NCBI GenBank assembly: GCA_963981505.1
Contig: CAXCEI010000026.1
Span: forward strand, 1 to 21,835
Direction: 5' to 3'
Origin: OPU3-GD-OMZ sp001901525
GTDB taxonomy: Bacteria > Pseudomonadota > Gammaproteobacteria > Methylococcales > Methylomonadaceae
Length of the DNA: 21,835 bases
This document shows, one piece after another, positions 8,551 to 15,902 of the stretch. The notes beneath the pieces were generated by a model, which was not told the DNA's origin, ran no database searches, and saw only the letters and a list, made by a program, of their open reading frames with translations. Position 1 is the stretch's first letter. Each line of letters opens with the position of its first letter. The position numbers and the translations under genes are program-made.

Positions 8551-10242
8551 CTAACTATCGCTGATGACTCTCAAGACTTCTTCCACAGTGGTTATACCTA
8601 GCCGTGCTTTTACCATGCCATCGAGATACATCGATTGCATGCCTTCTTTAATGGCTTGCTCTTGAATTTGACGTTCAGAGCCATGTTCTAACAGCAGATG
8701 GGCAATTGATTCTGACATTTTCAAAAACTCAAAAATAGCCATGCGGCCTCGGTAACCGACGCCATGACATTCAGAACAGCCGCGCGCACGGTATAAGGTG
8801 CTCACCGCCTCTTTTGAACCATCGTTTACATCCACATAGCCGTTCATTTCAATAGAACCTTCGTAAGGCTCTTTACATTCGGGGCATAATTTTCGGACTA
8901 ATCGCTGCGCTAAAATGCCATTGATTGTCGACGTGAGTAGATACCGTTCTAAGCCCATATCTATTAATCGTGTCACCGCTGCACTGGCATTATTGGTATG
9001 TAAGGTTGATAACACCAAGTGTCCGGTTAATGCTGATTGCACGGCTATCTGCGCCGTTTCTACATCACGCATTTCACCGACCATAATGACATCTGGGTCC
9101 TGTCGAAGAATGGCTCTTAATGCTTTTGCAAAACTCAAGCCAATTTTTGATTGCACTTGAATTTGATTGATCCCTTGGAGTTGATATTCAATCGGATCTT
9201 CTACCGTCACTATTTTTCGTGCCGCATTATTTAATCGTTTTAATGCGCTATAGAGCGTGGTTGACTTACCACTTCCGGTAGGCCCTGTTATCAACACAAT
9301 TCCATTAGGTTCTGTTAACGTTTCAATAAACCGTTCTGCATGGCTATCATTAAAACCCAATACCGAAAACTCCAGTGCGACCGCCGATTGACTCAAAACC
9401 CGAATAACAATACTTTCACCAAACAAGGTCGGTATCGTTGAAACTCGAAGATCTAATTCTTTTCCCTGCACCTGAAATTTAATGCGCCCATCTTGAGGTA
9501 AACGCCTTTCTGCGATATTCATTTTGGCCATTAATTTAATCCGTGATAATACGGCCGCTGACGACACAGAAATCAAATCTTCTACTTCAAATAACACCCC
9601 ATCAATACGCATACGAATTTTTAATACCCGCTCGAAGGGTTCAAAATGAATATCTGAAGCCCGGTCTTCAACCGCCTTTTGCAAAATATGATTCACCGTT
9701 TTTATAACCGGCACCTCACTTGCCAAATCCTTTAAATGTTCTAAATCATCGTCATTGAGGTCCACAACATCGACATGACTTTGTTCAATGTCCTCAGCAT
9801 CTGCAGGGTGGTTAAATTGTTTTTGCAAAACCACATCGATCTCTGACAACCGGGCAATTTTCTTAGTAATTTTCTTGCCGGTCAGCAAATTTAATGCGTT
9901 ATCGATATAATCACTGCCTCCTTCACAAACCGCAATGGTAATAGATTCACGATCCGCCGCTAAACCGGCAACATGATGATGTTTTAGAAAATCTACCGAG
10001 ACTTCACAATCTGTGAAGTCATACCCGGAAAAATCAGCGGTATTCACTACCGGTAAGTCCAACACCTTAGACCATGTCTTAGCTACCTCATCATCAGAAC
10101 ACAAGCCTAACTTAATCAACCAGTGTGATAAAGAATGATCCAAGGTACGGGCCTGCATATTACACGCCTTAGCCAAATCAGCGTTGGACAACGTTCCTGA
10201 CTGTTTTAACTGCGCTAAAAAATACGATTCTAAATCCTTCAT
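8551..10242 (-). CDS. gspE: Type II secretion assembly ATPase GspE
   Basis: Cytosolic hexameric ATPase that powers pseudopilus growth, 563 aa. It has an N-terminal GspE_N-like part (residues 1-150), the N2 domain (KTVNHILQKAVEDRASDIHFEP), and Walker A GPTGSGKST near residue 318. Asp box and Walker B (DPDVIMVGEMRD) lie near 380 and the His box (GHLVLSTLHTNN) shortly after. It has the zinc tetracysteine module CPECK...CSECHG at about 452-495, which is diagnostic for GspE and PilB families. All catalytic motifs are present. It is the first gene of the T2SS operon, so the promoter should lie in the 264-bp spacer upstream. The start ATG has GGGG only two bases away, a poor ribosome-binding site. 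Confidence 0.95.
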   Translation of the reverse strand: MKDLESYFLAQLKQSGTLSNADLAKACNMQARTLDHSLSHWLIKLGLCSDDEVAKTWSKVLDLPVVNTADFSGYDFTDCEVSVDFLKHHHVAGLAADRESITIAVCEGGSDYIDNALNLLTGKKITKKIARLSEIDVVLQKQFNHPADAEDIEQSHVDVVDLNDDDLEHLKDLASEVPVIKTVNHILQKAVEDRASDIHFEPFERVLKIRMRIDGVLFEVEDLISVSSAAVLSRIKLMAKMNIAERRLPQDGRIKFQVQGKELDLRVSTIPTLFGESIVIRVLSQSAVALEFSVLGFNDSHAERFIETLTEPNGIVLITGPTGSGKSTTLYSALKRLNNAARKIVTVEDPIEYQLQGINQIQVQSKIGLSFAKALRAILRQDPDVIMVGEMRDVETAQIAVQSALTGHLVLSTLHTNNASAAVTRLIDMGLERYLLTSTINGILAQRLVRKLCPECKEPYEGSIEMNGYVDVNDGSKEAVSTLYRARGCSECHGVGYRGRMAIFEFLKMSESIAHLLLEHGSERQIQEQAIKEGMQSMYLDGMVKARLGITTVEEVLRVISDS

Positions 10243-10506
10243 GACCCCGTTAAAATTACGCCCTGTGGACGTTAAGATTAAATAAAATATGACCCTGCCA
10301 AGGTGAAAAAATTTAGGTCAACTCGTTGAGAAGCGTAGTCTAGAAATCAGCAAATCCAATTTTACTGTCGCGATAACTACGTGTTAAGCCACCGGACACC
10401 AGACCCCATAACAAGCATTCATCCTGGGTATGACCCCATTCCTACGTGTGGTTGTCAGCACTATGATTGACAACATTTCTGATACCTAAAACTACTTTTA
10501 GGAAAC
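10243..10506. other. 264-bp spacer upstream of gspE with short repeats and hairpins
   Basis: Non-coding stretch between lapG and gspE that should contain the gspE promoter. Visible structure includes an 8-bp direct repeat CTACGTGT at 10377-10384 and 10442-10449. Between its copies, GACCCCAT occurs twice (10402-10409 and 10432-10439). There is a 7-bp inverted repeat GTTGTCA/TGACAAC at 10451-10457 and 10468-10474, and a CCTAAAA/TTTTAGG hairpin with a 4-nt loop at 10485-10502. A TTGGCA at 10301-10296 on the minus strand is a -35-like hexamer, but no convincing -10 follows at 16-18 bp. Confidence 0.4.
10485..10502 (-). terminator. Weak hairpin just after lapG
   Basis: A perfect 7-bp stem (CCTAAAA with TTTTAGG, 4-nt loop) starts 4 bases after the lapG stop. 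It is AT-rich and not followed by a clear T run on the minus strand, so termination here is only possible. A second 7-bp stem at 10451-10474 lies just beyond it. Confidence 0.25.
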
Positions 10507-11148
10507 CTAAAAACTAACCTTTTCCATGCGAGCATTTAAATCACGCCATAAATTGACTCGACTTGACTGACCCACTTTTTTACCGCGCCCTTGGGCTTTT
10601 GCCAACCACAGACCGGTACCGTTAAAACTGTAAACCGGTAATAAATCTTTTCGTTGTAATGCCGGTTTAATAGCGGTATCTAAATTATCCAAAACCAATG
10701 GCACTGAACGCGGTGTTTCAAAATACGTTAACACCATATGTGCTTGATTTAATTTAAGCGCCTTGACATAGGTTAAACGCATTTTTTTATCGTCAACCCC
10801 TAACGCCTTCAAGGTAAAATATTTAGCAATGGCATAATCTTCACAATCACCGGCCCCTTTCACTAGAAACTCCAAGGGCGTCGCCCAATAATCCTTAACA
10901 TTCCAGAGTTTACTATCGTCTACAAATTGAGTGCGTTGATTAAAAAAGTCATTAACCCTCGTTAATTTTTCGTGCTCTGTTTGCGTTGATTTAACAGCCA
11001 TTAAATCCCGCCAGGTGACCACTCTCTTTGCCGCTTGAGCGCCAAATTTTTTTTCTATGCGTTGAATGAATTGAGCGGTTAAATCTATTTGTGCCGCAAC
11101 ACTGAGGCCATAAAATAACACCGCCCCTATTAATAATCGTAAAACCAC
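10507..11148 (-). CDS. lapG: LapG-type periplasmic transglutaminase-like cysteine protease
   Basis: Bacterial transglutaminase-like cysteine protease (BTLCP) family, 213 aa. In Pseudomonas LapG cuts the N-terminal retention module of the large adhesin LapA when c-di-GMP is low. An N-terminal signal (VLRLLIGAVLFYGLSVAAQ) predicts export. The catalytic triad is visible: Cys102 in GDCEDYAI, His137 in NQAHMVL and Asp154 in LVLDNLD. The neighbouring Asp101, Glu103 and Asp104 fit the known calcium site. FNQRTQFVDDSKLWNVKDYWATPLEFL, given here as two conserved blocks around residues 68-95, is typical. The start is GTG, with AGG about 10 nt upstream. It lies 35 nt downstream of lapD, so the two are probably co-transcribed. 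No LapA-like adhesin is in the window. Confidence 0.92.
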   Translation of the reverse strand: MVLRLLIGAVLFYGLSVAAQIDLTAQFIQRIEKKFGAQAAKRVVTWRDLMAVKSTQTEHEKLTRVNDFFNQRTQFVDDSKLWNVKDYWATPLEFLVKGAGDCEDYAIAKYFTLKALGVDDKKMRLTYVKALKLNQAHMVLTYFETPRSVPLVLDNLDTAIKPALQRKDLLPVYSFNGTGLWLAKAQGRGKKVGQSSRVNLWRDLNARMEKVSF

Positions 11149-11183
11149 TTGAGAGAACCTACTCTGAAAACAATCAATAACAG

Positions 11184-13103
11184 TTAAGCATTTAGGTGAC
11201 TCAAACTAACCCCGGCAAACCCTACTTTTTTAAAATAGCTAATATCACGATGATCGCTAACACTTTCGGCCAACACAACGACCCCGAGTAAATGCCCTAA
11301 TTCCTGCATCGACTGAATAAACTGTTGTTTGCCTGAATCATTATGAACGTCATTACTTAAATCTCTCGACAAGCGGATATAATCCGGTTTTAAATCTTTA
11401 ACCCCTTCAATAGACATGGAGTGGGTTTCAAAACGCTTTAACATGACTAACCCGTTATGATCATGAATAAAGGATACAAACGATTCATAAGTCTTAATAT
11501 CTTTGACGATGGAAAATGTTGAAACACTAAAAACAAGCTGTTGATGTAACTGCTTATTCTTTGTCAGCAATTGTTTAAGCCAGTTTCTAAAATCAACATC
11601 CTGAATAGACGCTAACGATAAATTAACCGCCACCGGATGCTTTTTCGGATTACTGTTGTATTGACTGATAACGGTATTAATTACCCCTTTGTCGAGCTCC
11701 GTAATTAAATTAAATTTCTCTGCAATGGAGACAAATATACGCGCCGGTATCAGCTCTCCAGATTCTGTTTGTGCCTGAATCGACGCCTCTTCTAAAATAG
11801 CGTTATTACCCTTTAACGCTTTCACTTGCTGGATATAATCGACATGATAGCGACTCTTGCTAATAATTTCTGCCACTAAGCTATGCCACTGCTCAACGTT
11901 TCTGGCTTGTTCACTCCGCTCTCTTAAGCAAAACTCATTAACCCCAATTAATTTTGCTTCTTCAAAAGCTTCGCCTGCTGCATTCAATACATCATCATTG
12001 GTATCTAAAAAATTAAATGGCGTAATACCCATATGCGCCACCGCTGCTTTGTTATATTTTTGGCCTAATGTATGAAAATCATCTTGTAGCTGTTTTGCCA
12101 ATGCCAAGGTTTGGCTATCAGCAATCGCTTTAACTAACAACGCAAACTCCCCCCCATAAAAACGATAGGCTGATACTGAGAGCTGTGCTGAATCTTGAGT
12201 CTTTTCTGCTAATACATTAGCAAAATCTTTTAACAGAAGGTCTGTTGTTGCCATACCATGTTGCTCAACGAAACCGGCTAAATCGTCCACCTTAATCAGC
12301 ATGACAAAACCATTAACGTCCTGTGAAATCAATTGTTTTAACGCGGTATCAAAACCATTTTTCTTAATTAATCCCGTCAGTTCATCGTGTTGAATAGCCG
12401 CCCCAATGCGTTTTAATTTACTGTTTAAATTATCCATCATGCCCTTAACCCTACTGGACATCAGATTCATGGCGATCACCACATTTTTAAATTCAGTGGT
12501 TCGTGGCAATTTTTCTATACGGCCAAAGTGCCCTTTAGCAATCGCCAAAGACAACTGCTCCATATTCTTCAATGGCAATAAAATATATTTCAAGATAAAA
12601 AATAAAATACCGACCGATACCCCTAACATCACTAAAGACAACATCCCCGCATGTTGCGCTTGCTCATAAAGCTTTAAATAAGCAACGCCTGGATTAATGG
12701 TCACTTGCACGACTCCGGCCAAGACCCAACCGGCACTCATTTCACTTTCAGCAACCGCTGTTTCCATGGCTAATAACGCAACAAACCATGACGGTACGCC
12801 CTCTATGGGGTGGTCATTTTGCAGTGCCACAATTGTTTCACCGTCAGGACCGAGTAAATTAATTTCTTTATAATAACCCCGGTCAAAAATAGAGTTCATC
12901 ATGGTCTCTACGACCGAGACATCCTCTGCTACAAGATGTGGGCTTAATGACAACCCCAAGGATGTCGCCGTGTCTTGCGCATGAATCTTTGACTCAACCT
13001 CTAAATATTCCATGGTGTTATGAACACTCACGGCATAATTAACACTAAAGATCATGCAAAATAAACACGAAACCAATACCAATAATTGTTTATATAAAGA
13101 CAT
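11184..13103 (-). CDS. lapD: LapD-type c-di-GMP receptor with degenerate GGDEF and EAL domains
   Basis: Inner-membrane receptor of 639 aa that sequesters LapG when bound to c-di-GMP. Order: membrane segment at 6-27, LapD/MoxY-type periplasmic domain (30-150; HAQDTATSLGLSLSP), second membrane segment (about 153-176), HAMP (177-230), GGDEF (238-395) and EAL (405-639). Trp126 in a GWV motif matches the loop by which LapD contacts LapG. The GGDEF signature is YGGEF (316-320). The EAL motif is EASIQ (439-443), the DDFG metal pair is replaced by KRFE, and the PDYIKID-type Asp is Ser, so neither cyclase nor phosphodiesterase activity is expected. This fits a binding-only receptor. Start: ATG 13103 gives MSLYKQL, which aligns with LapD starts. 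An upstream GTG at 13121 is in frame but unlikely. Seven G on the coding strand encode the GGEF glycines. Confidence 0.93.
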   Translation of the reverse strand: MSLYKQLLVLVSCLFCMIFSVNYAVSVHNTMEYLEVESKIHAQDTATSLGLSLSPHLVAEDVSVVETMMNSIFDRGYYKEINLLGPDGETIVALQNDHPIEGVPSWFVALLAMETAVAESEMSAGWVLAGVVQVTINPGVAYLKLYEQAQHAGMLSLVMLGVSVGILFFILKYILLPLKNMEQLSLAIAKGHFGRIEKLPRTTEFKNVVIAMNLMSSRVKGMMDNLNSKLKRIGAAIQHDELTGLIKKNGFDTALKQLISQDVNGFVMLIKVDDLAGFVEQHGMATTDLLLKDFANVLAEKTQDSAQLSVSAYRFYGGEFALLVKAIADSQTLALAKQLQDDFHTLGQKYNKAAVAHMGITPFNFLDTNDDVLNAAGEAFEEAKLIGVNEFCLRERSEQARNVEQWHSLVAEIISKSRYHVDYIQQVKALKGNNAILEEASIQAQTESGELIPARIFVSIAEKFNLITELDKGVINTVISQYNSNPKKHPVAVNLSLASIQDVDFRNWLKQLLTKNKQLHQQLVFSVSTFSIVKDIKTYESFVSFIHDHNGLVMLKRFETHSMSIEGVKDLKPDYIRLSRDLSNDVHNDSGKQQFIQSMQELGHLLGVVVLAESVSDHRDISYFKKVGFAGVSLSHLNA

Positions 13104-13320
13104 ACCTAACCCCAAAGACACTTTGACCTACAACACTAAGGGTGGTATTTATTCATCATGAATACTGACTATGTGTACGACCTTCAAAGCAATTCATCCA
13201 CCCTCTCAACTAGTTATTAGTCTAGATGGCTCTTGTGGCGTTACAATTATCTGGCGCATAATAAACTGACTGAAATGATGTACTGGGTATAACGGCTATT
13301 AGAATCTTCTTTACTCTTTG
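13104..13320. other. Spacer between lapD and the MOSC gene
   Basis: 217 bp that should hold the lapD promoter and the end of the upstream transcript. I see no consensus promoter with correct spacing, no T-tailed hairpin and no c-di-GMP riboswitch motif. The only strong dyad nearby (13327-13341) is inside the MOSC coding end. Confidence 0.3.
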
Positions 13321-13803
13321 CTATCTGTCAGCAAGGCTGACGATTTTAGCACCACGTTTTATCTCACCCGCTGTTATCACCGTGGCGGTAATTCCACCGT
13401 GACCACGCATGGCATTATAACCACCGTATCCTAAGACTTCTTCCATACGCGAACAAGGATGGCACAAGCCTGTCATTTGTAAAATCACCCCGTCAATTTC
13501 AAAGTGCTTTTTGGCTAACGACAATAAATTAAAGCCTTCAACAACGATATTCCTACGTAATTGTTCAGGGGTGATATCACAATCTAAAAAAGAATTAAGT
13601 GCGGCAATATGTTCTGCTTGAATCAAAGTGACTTGGCGTTTCTTACTGTTGGCACTGTAATGATCCCCGACTAAACCTTGCTCAGGATTAACCTGAACCA
13701 CCGAACAACTTTGCAACGGTTTCTTTTTACCCGGCCGAATACCCATCCAACTGACAGTGCCTGCCTTGGCATCATTTTCCATTAAAGTTTTAATCATTTT
13801 CAT
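13321..13803 (-). CDS. MOSC-domain protein
   Basis: About 160 aa, essentially one MOSC (molybdenum cofactor sulfurase C-terminal) domain. The characteristic elements run in order: SVVQVNPEQGLVGDHYS near the start, RQVTLIQAEHIAAL, LRRNIVVEGFNLLSL, then GLCHPCSRMEEVLG with two cysteines three positions apart, and RGHGGITATVITAGEIKRGAKI at the end. The conserved MOSC cysteine is expected in the GLCHPC segment. The family handles sulfur or molybdenum-cofactor-linked reactions, and the substrate is unknown here. ATG choices at 13803 and 13797 both overlap the end of the upstream radical SAM gene (stop 13790), so translation is probably coupled. No Shine-Dalgarno decides between them. A TTG at 13824 is also open. 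Confidence 0.85.
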   Translation of the reverse strand: MKMIKTLMENDAKAGTVSWMGIRPGKKKPLQSCSVVQVNPEQGLVGDHYSANSKKRQVTLIQAEHIAALNSFLDCDITPEQLRRNIVVEGFNLLSLAKKHFEIDGVILQMTGLCHPCSRMEEVLGYGGYNAMRGHGGITATVITAGEIKRGAKIVSLADR

Positions 13804-15730
13804 AGGATTTTTGTATCGGTTCAATCAATGCAATTGCCTGTGCTATCAAATCGGATGGTACCGTGGTCTTATTGACCGGTGTTTCAAACCACGTTTCTAC
13901 CGGATAATCAAAACCTATTCCATGCATATAGTTATAAAGGGCTTTTTTCAAACCCAGGCCTAAACGGGGATGATCGGTATTAACCGGATCCTGATACTGA
14001 ATATCATTTTCGGCAAACAACACATTCTCATTTGGGATTAAGGTAATCTGGTAGTCTTCTGGTTGCTGCCCCACAGGGCTGTGAATCGTTGCAGCAAAAC
14101 GATGCCAATAGGCAGAATGAATACAATTTTGCGCCATTAATTGCCTAACGCGCTCTAATGAATCTACGGTTTCTTGTTCTGTTTGTGTTGGAAAGCCATA
14201 CATCAAATACGCATGAACCAAAATACCGGCATTGGCAAAACCTTTGGTCACTCTTGCAACCTGTTCTACGGTGACGCCTTTTTTCATTAAGGTTAATAAG
14301 CGATCTGAAGCCACTTCAAGACCGCCACTAATCGCAATACACCCCGAGTCTGCTAATAACTGACATTTTTCCGGCGTAAATGTTTTTTCAAATCGGATAT
14401 TACCCCACCAACTAATCACTAAATTCCTCTCAATCAACCGCTTGGCTAAAGCAAACATCACTTTAGGCGGAGCGGCTTCATCGACAAAATGAAACCCCGT
14501 TACCCCGGTTTCAGCCATTAAGGCCTCAATACGCTCAATAATAATATCGGCACCAGCTTCATCGTATTGGCCAATATAATTTAAACTAATATCACAAAAA
14601 CTACATTGTGCCCAATAACAGCCATGCGCTAGGGTTAGTTTATTCCAACGTCCATCACTCCAAATCCTATGCATCGGATTTAACATTTCACACAAGGATA
14701 AATAACGCTTTAAAGGTAAGCCCTCATAACTCGGCGTTCCGACTGATTTATGGGGAATATCATGCAAACTTAGGTTCTGATTAAAATGAACTTGTGCGTT
14801 TTTTAAATAAAAAGTACGGACTAACTCAGATTCTTGACGATCACCTTGTAGATGCTCTAACAGGGTTAATAACGGCCGCTCGCCGTCATCTAAACAAATA
14901 TAATCGACATATTCAAAAAGCCGCGACTCCTTGAGCTGCCGCAGTTCCGTATTGACAAAACCACCGCCTAAAACAATTTTAATAGTGGGGTCTTTTAATC
15001 GACAAAAATGAGCGATTTTTAATGCCCCCAACATATTCCCCGGAAAAGGTACGGTAATACCCACCACACTGGGCTGTTCTTGCTCTAAGGCCTCATTAAC
15101 TAATCCTTCCATGAGACGGTCTAAATAACCGGAACCATTCTGCAACTCGCGATAAAGATCATCGAACTGCGGATTAGAGGCGGCCAGTTGCTCACCGTAA
15201 CGCGTCACCTCAAAAAAGGGGTCTACGCCCTCTTGAATAACGGCACATAAATCATCAATAAATAACGTTGCTAAGAACTTAGCTCTATCTTGAACACCCA
15301 GTTGACCAAATGCGGCCCCCAGAACGTCTCCTTGCGTAGACTCCATATCCTCTATAACATCAAATCGAGGTCCTTCGGGTAAAAAAGTTCTGGATGCAAT
15401 ACGTATCGCTAAACTCGGGTCTTGGCCTTGTAAAAAACGAACAACGGGCTCAACACCATTCACATAACGCTGAAAATCAGCCAAAAAAGCATAAATAACG
15501 TCTGGCAATTGCTCATCATCAATCGCTTCAAAGCGCTGCTCAATAAGCTCATAAATCGTCAACAGCCCAGATCGCGTTAATACCTTTAATAATAGCTCAA
15601 TGGCTACATCACGCTGGGCGACTTGATAGTTCTGTGCCTTTAAAAAACCCGTTAAATACGCCGTTGCCGGATATGGCGTATTCAGTTGGGTCATCGGCGG
15701 TGTCATTAATAACAATTTCATGACCGCCAT
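13790..15730 (-). CDS. B12-binding-type radical SAM protein with CX4CX2C cluster motif
   Basis: About 646 aa, COG1032-like layout. An N-terminal section starts MKLLLMTPP...TPYPATAYLTGFL. A Rossmann-like cobalamin-binding-type domain follows near residues 215-295 (VVGITVPFPGNMLGALKIAHF, then IKIVLGGGFVN, then YVDYICLDDGERPL). Next is a radical SAM TIM barrel starting near 365. The cluster motif is GCYWAQCSFC, so the first two cysteines are separated by four residues, not the usual three. Downstream are FHFVDEAAPP, an SGGLEVASDRLL block and AYLMYGFPTQTEQET, all typical of radical SAM barrels. No DxHxxG motif is seen, as is common in this family. The C-terminal part (LGLGLKKALYNYMHGIGFD) is not recognised. 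Start: ATG 15730 has TAGG at 7 nt; ATG 15721 is also plausible. The substrate is unknown. Confidence 0.88.
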   Translation of the reverse strand: MAVMKLLLMTPPMTQLNTPYPATAYLTGFLKAQNYQVAQRDVAIELLLKVLTRSGLLTIYELIEQRFEAIDDEQLPDVIYAFLADFQRYVNGVEPVVRFLQGQDPSLAIRIASRTFLPEGPRFDVIEDMESTQGDVLGAAFGQLGVQDRAKFLATLFIDDLCAVIQEGVDPFFEVTRYGEQLAASNPQFDDLYRELQNGSGYLDRLMEGLVNEALEQEQPSVVGITVPFPGNMLGALKIAHFCRLKDPTIKIVLGGGFVNTELRQLKESRLFEYVDYICLDDGERPLLTLLEHLQGDRQESELVRTFYLKNAQVHFNQNLSLHDIPHKSVGTPSYEGLPLKRYLSLCEMLNPMHRIWSDGRWNKLTLAHGCYWAQCSFCDISLNYIGQYDEAGADIIIERIEALMAETGVTGFHFVDEAAPPKVMFALAKRLIERNLVISWWGNIRFEKTFTPEKCQLLADSGCIAISGGLEVASDRLLTLMKKGVTVEQVARVTKGFANAGILVHAYLMYGFPTQTEQETVDSLERVRQLMAQNCIHSAYWHRFAATIHSPVGQQPEDYQITLIPNENVLFAENDIQYQDPVNTDHPRLGLGLKKALYNYMHGIGFDYPVETWFETPVNKTTVPSDLIAQAIALIEPIQKSYEND

Positions 15731-15902
15731 AATAAGACCTAAAAGGGTCACGTGACAAATAATCGTTACCTGACCTGATTTTATTATCGGGGTTAAAACC
15801 TAACCAGCAAACTCAATGCGCGTTTGATTTGTTAGCCAGCGCACTATCAATCACTGATAGAATAACGCTTTACCCTGACAGGAAATAATTTCGGTCCAAC
15901 TT
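15731..15902. promoter_or_regulatory. Divergent promoter region between the radical SAM gene and the hemF-like gene
   Basis: This 172-bp interval must serve both divergent genes. It contains a dyad CTATCA/TGATAG (15844-15849 and 15855-15860, 5-nt spacer) followed by TAGAAT (15858-15863), a -10-like hexamer facing the hemF-like gene. No -35 at correct spacing is visible. The dyad overlapping a possible -10 would fit an operator, but this is inference. Confidence 0.35.

Noticed and set aside
12147..12153. Run of seven C (seven G in coding sense) in lapD
   Set aside because: It encodes the two glycines of the GGEF signature, so the run is explained by coding constraint; weaker as a slippage site than the G8 in the kinase.
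13104..13320. Possible c-di-GMP riboswitch before lapD
   Set aside because: I looked for the conserved GEMM core segments and did not find them in the right order.
13327..13341. GTCAGC/GCTGAC hairpin at the end of the MOSC gene
   Set aside because: It lies inside the coding sequence before the stop and is not followed by T residues on the minus strand, so it is not a convincing terminator.
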